From contig JADZEM010000005.1 in assembly GCA_020850535.1 (NCBI GenBank), forward strand, positions 1 to 64,000: a stretch of DNA of 64,000 nt, in the 5' to 3' direction. Numbering within the stretch: the first letter of the stretch is position 1; every line of letters starts with the position of its first letter. The notes below the pieces were generated by a model, which searched no databases, had not been told where the DNA came from, and worked only from the letters and a program-made list of their open reading frames with translations. Source of the DNA: Chloroflexota bacterium. GTDB lineage: Bacteria; Chloroflexota; UBA6077; JACCZL01. The translations under genes were made by a program, and so were the position numbers. Below, in pieces: positions 61,590-64,000 of this stretch.

Positions 61590-64000
61590 ATGAATATGCA
61601 GCGCGGATCCACCAGCGTGCAGGAGCGATCAGAGCAGACTCACATCAGTCCATCGCCGGAAGTTCCGCCACACAGCCGCTCCGCCGACGACGTTCTCACG
61701 GGTCTCGGGGTGGAGCCGAGCGCCGGCCTCTCCTCCGCTGAGGCCGAATCCCGGCTGCTCCGCGACGGCCTGAATCAACTCAACGTCGAGACGCCACCGG
61801 GACTGCTCACCCTGGCGATTCGCCAGTTCAAGAGCGCCATCGTGCTGCTGCTCGTCGTCGCCGCCATCATCTCGCTGCTCGCGGGGGATGCCAAGGACGC
61901 CGTGGTCATCCTGGCGATCCTCATCATCAACGCCGCGATTGGCGCGGTGCAGGAGGCCCGCGCCGAGCAGGCGTTGGCAGCCCTGCGCGAGATGACGCCG
62001 GCCCAGGCACGCGCCCGGCGCGACGGCCACGAGCACGATCTGCTGGCGCGCGATCTGGTGCGCGGCGACATCGTGCTGGTCCGCTCGGGTGACGTGGTCC
62101 CGGCCGATGGACGGCTGATCTCCGCCGTCTCGCTGACGGTGGACGAGAGCACGCTCACGGGCGAGTCGCTGCCCATTGAGAAGGACCCCGCAGCCCTGGC
62201 CGAGCCGGGCGCGGTGCCCGGCGACCGTGTCAGCATGGCGTTCCAGGGAACCGCCGTCACCGGCGGCCACGGCGAGCTGGTCGTGACCGCCACCGGCCTC
62301 AAGACGGAGATGGGGCTGATCGCCGCGTCGCTGGCGTCGAGCGCGCCGCCACAGACCCCGCTCGAACGGCAGGTGGACTGGCTCACGCGATTCCTGTCCT
62401 TGCTGGCCGTGGGCGCAGCAGTCGCCGTATTCCTGCTCGGGCTGGCGCGCGGCGAGTCGCTGGAGAACCTGTTCCTGGTCGCGCTGAGCCTGGCGGTGGC
62501 CGCCGTCCCAGAGGGACTGCCGGCCGTCGTCACCATCGTGCTCGCCCTTGGCGTGCAGCGGATGGCGCGCCGGCAGGCCATCGTGCGGCGGCTGGCGGCC
62601 GTCGAAGCGCTCGGCTCGGCCACCGTCATCTGCACCGACAAGACGGGCACGCTGACGCTGGGTGAGATGCAGGTGACCGAGATCCTGGTAGATGGCCGGG
62701 CGCTGGCCGTCTCGGGCAGCACCGTCCACGAGGGCACGACCCAGGTCGATCCAACCACCGCGCCGGCCCTGCCGGACCTGCTCGTCGCAGCCGTGCTCTG
62801 CAACAACGCACAGGACGGATCGGCGTCGGCCGGTGACCCGACCGAGCGCGCCCTCCTGCACCTGGCGCAGCGGCTTGGCATCCAGGTGGCCCTGCTGCGC
62901 GACGAAGCACCGCGCACCCACGAGATCCCGTTCGACTCGGTGCGCAAGCGTATGGCGACGGTCCACTGCAAGCCAGATGGCGGCACGATCTACGTCAAGG
63001 GCGCGCCGGACGTGGTGCTGGCGCTCTGCACGCGGCAACTGACGGCCGACGGAGAGCATGCCCTGACGTCCGACGCCCTGTCTCAGGTACACGCCGATCT
63101 GGAGACGCTGGCGCGACAAGGGCTGCGTACGCTGGCGCTAGCCCGCCGCCCGATGCAGGCTTCCGACGAGGATGCGTGCGCCGACGATCCGGCGCGGGCC
63201 GGCGACGCCCTCGAACGCGAACTGACGCTGCTCGGCATCCTCGGACTGATGGATCCGCCGCGCCCGGAGGCCCGGGCCGCCCTGGCCGAGGCCCACGACG
63301 CTCGTATTCGCACCATCATGGTCACCGGCGATCACCCGGTCACGGCGCAGGCCATCGGCCTGCAGTTGGGCCTGATCCACGAGGGAGAGTCCCGCATCCT
63401 GACCGGTATCGAGCTGGCCCAGCTTGACGGCCCGGCGCTCCAGCGAGCCACCGAAGACGTGGCGATCTGCGCCCGCGTCGCGCCGCAGCAGAAGGTCGAG
63501 ATCGTGCGGGCGCTTCAGGCGAGCGGCGAGGTGGTGGGGATGACGGGCGACGGCGCGAACGACGCCCCGGCCCTGCGGCTGGCCGACATCGGCGTCGCGA
63601 TGGGGCAGCGCGGAACCGCCGTCTCGAAGGAGGCAGCGGCCATCGTCCTGGCAGACGACAACTACGCCACCATCGTCTCGGCCATCGAGGAGGGGCGGAC
63701 CATCTACGCCAACCTCCGCAAGACGATCATCTATCTGGTCTCAGGCAACGTGGGCGAGGTACTGACGATCCTGGTGGCGATGCTGGCCGGCCTGCCGCTG
63801 CCGTTCCAGGCGATCCAGATCCTGTGGATCAACGTGGTCACGGACTCCCTGCCGGCCATCGGGCTGGCGATGGAGCCGGCCGAGCCGGGCGTCATGCGCC
63901 ACCCCCCACGGGCGCGCGGCGAGCCGTTCCTGCCGCGCTGGATCATGCCGCTGATGCTCGTCCCCAGCGTCCTGCTGGCGGCCATCAGCCTGATCGCCCT
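61590..64000 (+). CDS. P-type (P2A-like) cation-transporting ATPase, cut by window end
   Basis: The first 803 residues of a P-type ATPase; the last helices are beyond the window. It has an actuator domain with LTGESLPIEKD, the P2-type helix-4 motif AAVPEGLPAVVTIVLALG, phosphorylation site Asp350 in ICTDKTGTLT, nucleotide-binding EIPFDSVRKRMATVHC and YVKGAPDVVL, and hinge MTGDGANDAPALRLADIG. The motifs match Ca2+-ATPases of the PMR1/LMCA type, though Mn2+ or Na+ cannot be excluded. ATG at 61590 follows the USP stop by 28 bases; 61596 is an alternative. The C-terminal helix-6 motif LQILWINVVTDSLPAIGLA is also present. Confidence 0.94.
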   Translation, partial: MNMQRGSTSVQERSEQTHISPSPEVPPHSRSADDVLTGLGVEPSAGLSSAEAESRLLRDGLNQLNVETPPGLLTLAIRQFKSAIVLLLVVAAIISLLAGDAKDAVVILAILIINAAIGAVQEARAEQALAALREMTPAQARARRDGHEHDLLARDLVRGDIVLVRSGDVVPADGRLISAVSLTVDESTLTGESLPIEKDPAALAEPGAVPGDRVSMAFQGTAVTGGHGELVVTATGLKTEMGLIAASLASSAPPQTPLERQVDWLTRFLSLLAVGAAVAVFLLGLARGESLENLFLVALSLAVAAVPEGLPAVVTIVLALGVQRMARRQAIVRRLAAVEALGSATVICTDKTGTLTLGEMQVTEILVDGRALAVSGSTVHEGTTQVDPTTAPALPDLLVAAVLCNNAQDGSASAGDPTERALLHLAQRLGIQVALLRDEAPRTHEIPFDSVRKRMATVHCKPDGGTIYVKGAPDVVLALCTRQLTADGEHALTSDALSQVHADLETLARQGLRTLALARRPMQASDEDACADDPARAGDALERELTLLGILGLMDPPRPEARAALAEAHDARIRTIMVTGDHPVTAQAIGLQLGLIHEGESRILTGIELAQLDGPALQRATEDVAICARVAPQQKVEIVRALQASGEVVGMTGDGANDAPALRLADIGVAMGQRGTAVSKEAAAIVLADDNYATIVSAIEEGRTIYANLRKTIIYLVSGNVGEVLTILVAMLAGLPLPFQAIQILWINVVTDSLPAIGLAMEPAEPGVMRHPPRARGEPFLPRWIMPLMLVPSVLLAAISLIA

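Noticed and set aside
61629-63119. 496-codon frame antisense to the P-type ATPase
   Set aside because: The plus strand carries all P-type ATPase motifs; the antisense has none.

Overview
The window is GC-rich, densely coding bacterial chromosome. No rRNA, tRNA or CRISPR array was seen. The gene mix suggests a member of the Chloroflexota: large GT39-type membrane glycosyltransferases with a C-terminal beta domain, flavin-dependent LLM oxidoreductase, RraA-like protein, a GNAT plus ADP-forming acyl-CoA synthetase fusion, tandem universal stress proteins and many multidomain signalling proteins. This is an inference from repertoire and base composition, not from a marker gene comparison. Starts are often GTG or TTG after a clear GGAGG-like site, and ATGA-type stop/start overlaps are common.

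Layout. 1-2.6 kb is a decayed accessory zone: the end of a frameshifted IS4-type transposase, small hypothetical genes, and a gene broken by an exact 17-bp tandem duplication. 2.6-7.9 kb holds a 2-hydroxyacid dehydrogenase, a solo tnpB of the IS200/IS605 group with its end hairpins, an LLM oxidoreductase and an exported glycosidase-like protein. 8.1-18.6 kb is an envelope block: three GT39-like transferases, an RmlD-like reductase, thioredoxin, an exported protein with a 100-residue acidic repeat, and a secreted thermonuclease. 18.9-20.7 kb carries map and coaE around a remnant of an acyltransferase. 20.8-25.0 kb is the most unusual locus: an OmpR-type regulator followed by one 1132-residue protein that joins a complete sensor histidine kinase, a five-helix membrane domain and a sulfatase-fold domain. 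25.1-31.2 kb has an RraA-like protein, a methyltransferase, a frameshifted zeta-like toxin with a small partner, a decayed exported protein and a GGDEF-EAL protein. 31.3-35.9 kb has RidA, an orphan molybdenum hydroxylase large subunit, an SDR and a small kinase. gyrA follows at 36.2 kb.

From 39 to 49 kb, minus-strand genes encode a zinc-ribbon membrane protein, an APH-like kinase, a DASS anion transporter, a tandem USP, and a three-gene ABC export operon in which the MacB/LolD-like ATPase is fused to a MacA/HlyD-like adaptor. 49.1-51.8 kb is the acetyltransferase/acyl-CoA synthetase fusion.

From 52 to 60.3 kb two convergent operons form a signalling island. Plus strand: REC-PAS histidine kinase, OmpR regulator, Hpt. 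Minus strand: CheW, REC, GAF hybrid kinase with C-terminal REC, REC-HD-GYP. Together they hold every part of a His-Asp-His-Asp relay and a probable c-di-GMP hydrolase output. A second USP and a P-type cation ATPase, cut by the window end, close the region. Short tandem duplications of 15-34 bp recur at gene ends throughout.
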